Source: Dehalococcoidia bacterium | Lineage (GTDB): Bacteria > Chloroflexota > Dehalococcoidia > DSTF01 > JALHUB01 | Reading direction: 5' to 3' | Assembly: GCA_022865685.1 (NCBI GenBank) | Contig: JALHUB010000200.1 | Span: 1 to 13,725 of the forward strand | DNA: 13,725 nucleotides | In this document: positions 13,585 to 13,725 of the stretch, piece by piece | How positions within the stretch are numbered: the first letter of the stretch is position 1 | Layout of the letters: each line of letters begins with the position of its first letter | Made by a program: the position numbers and the translations under genes | Notes under the pieces: generated by a model | Databases searched by the model: none | Told to the model about the DNA's origin: nothing | The model's input: the letters and a program-made list of their open reading frames with translations, nothing else

Positions 13585-13725
13585 GCTTCGTGGCGGCGTT
13601 CCCCGGAAGCGCGTACGGTCGGTTGACCAATGCGCCGGCAATGTTTTACTTGCGGCAACCAGTACCCCGCATGTAATAGTCCCCCGCCGAACCGCACTGC
13701 TTGTCACGGGAACCGTCGTCGCCAA

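Noticed and set aside
13623..13651. TTGACC followed by TTACTT after 17 bases near the right edge
   Set aside because: The -10 is poor and no start codon with a ribosome-binding site follows before the window ends.

Overview
The window reads as chromosomal DNA from a GC-rich, probably single-membraned bacterium. Two proteins end in LPxTG-like sorting signals, two secreted or membrane tails are Thr/Pro-rich, and the gene mix (CaiB/BaiF CoA transferase, ADP-forming acyl-CoA synthetase, FabK/nitronate monooxygenase-like flavoprotein, amidase, SDR, penicillin acylase) fits Chloroflexota such as Dehalococcoidia or SAR202-like lineages. That placement is inference from style; there is no rRNA, tRNA or marker gene here.

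Layout, left to right. (1) 1-2261: the N-terminal part of a CaiB/BaiF CoA transferase (minus strand, cut by the left edge) is divergent from an acyl-CoA synthetase alpha-type subunit; a structured element lies between them. (2) 2272-4662: a degenerate HD-GYP protein (minus) is divergent from an amidase (plus). (3) 4659-7027: an LPHTG-anchored surface protein (minus), whose stop overlaps that of the amidase, is divergent from a FabK-like flavoprotein (plus), which ends at a hairpin. (4) 7050-9391: a small LPKAG-anchored Thr/Pro-rich protein and, upstream of it on the same strand, an ECF sigma factor fused to a zinc-binding anti-sigma-like segment, one membrane helix and a Thr/Pro-rich tail. (5) 9421-12046: a secreted penicillin acylase-family Ntn hydrolase (plus), ending at a branched hairpin. 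(6) 12089-12622: a CAP-domain lipoprotein (minus). (7) 12818-13584: an SDR oxidoreductase interrupted by a one-base frameshift. Positions 13585-13725 hold nothing I can support.

The most notable signal is regulatory. The sigma-factor gene and the LPKAG surface-protein gene each carry the same two-part site upstream, TGTAAGAATT, exactly 13 bases, then GTC(A/T)(T/C)AC, in the orientation of the gene. I found it nowhere else in the window. It looks like an ECF promoter, which would make the membrane-fused sigma factor autoregulated and the wall-anchored protein its target: a compact envelope-sensing module. Several plus-strand genes instead have sites of the housekeeping type TTGACN, 17-18 bases, TAGNAT.

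Apart from that pair the genes are mostly single transcription units facing alternately, so no operon-level pathway can be read. The CoA transferase, acyl-CoA synthetase, FabK-like protein and SDR would all suit acyl-CoA or organic-acid metabolism. All coordinates and motifs were read by eye; no database search was run.
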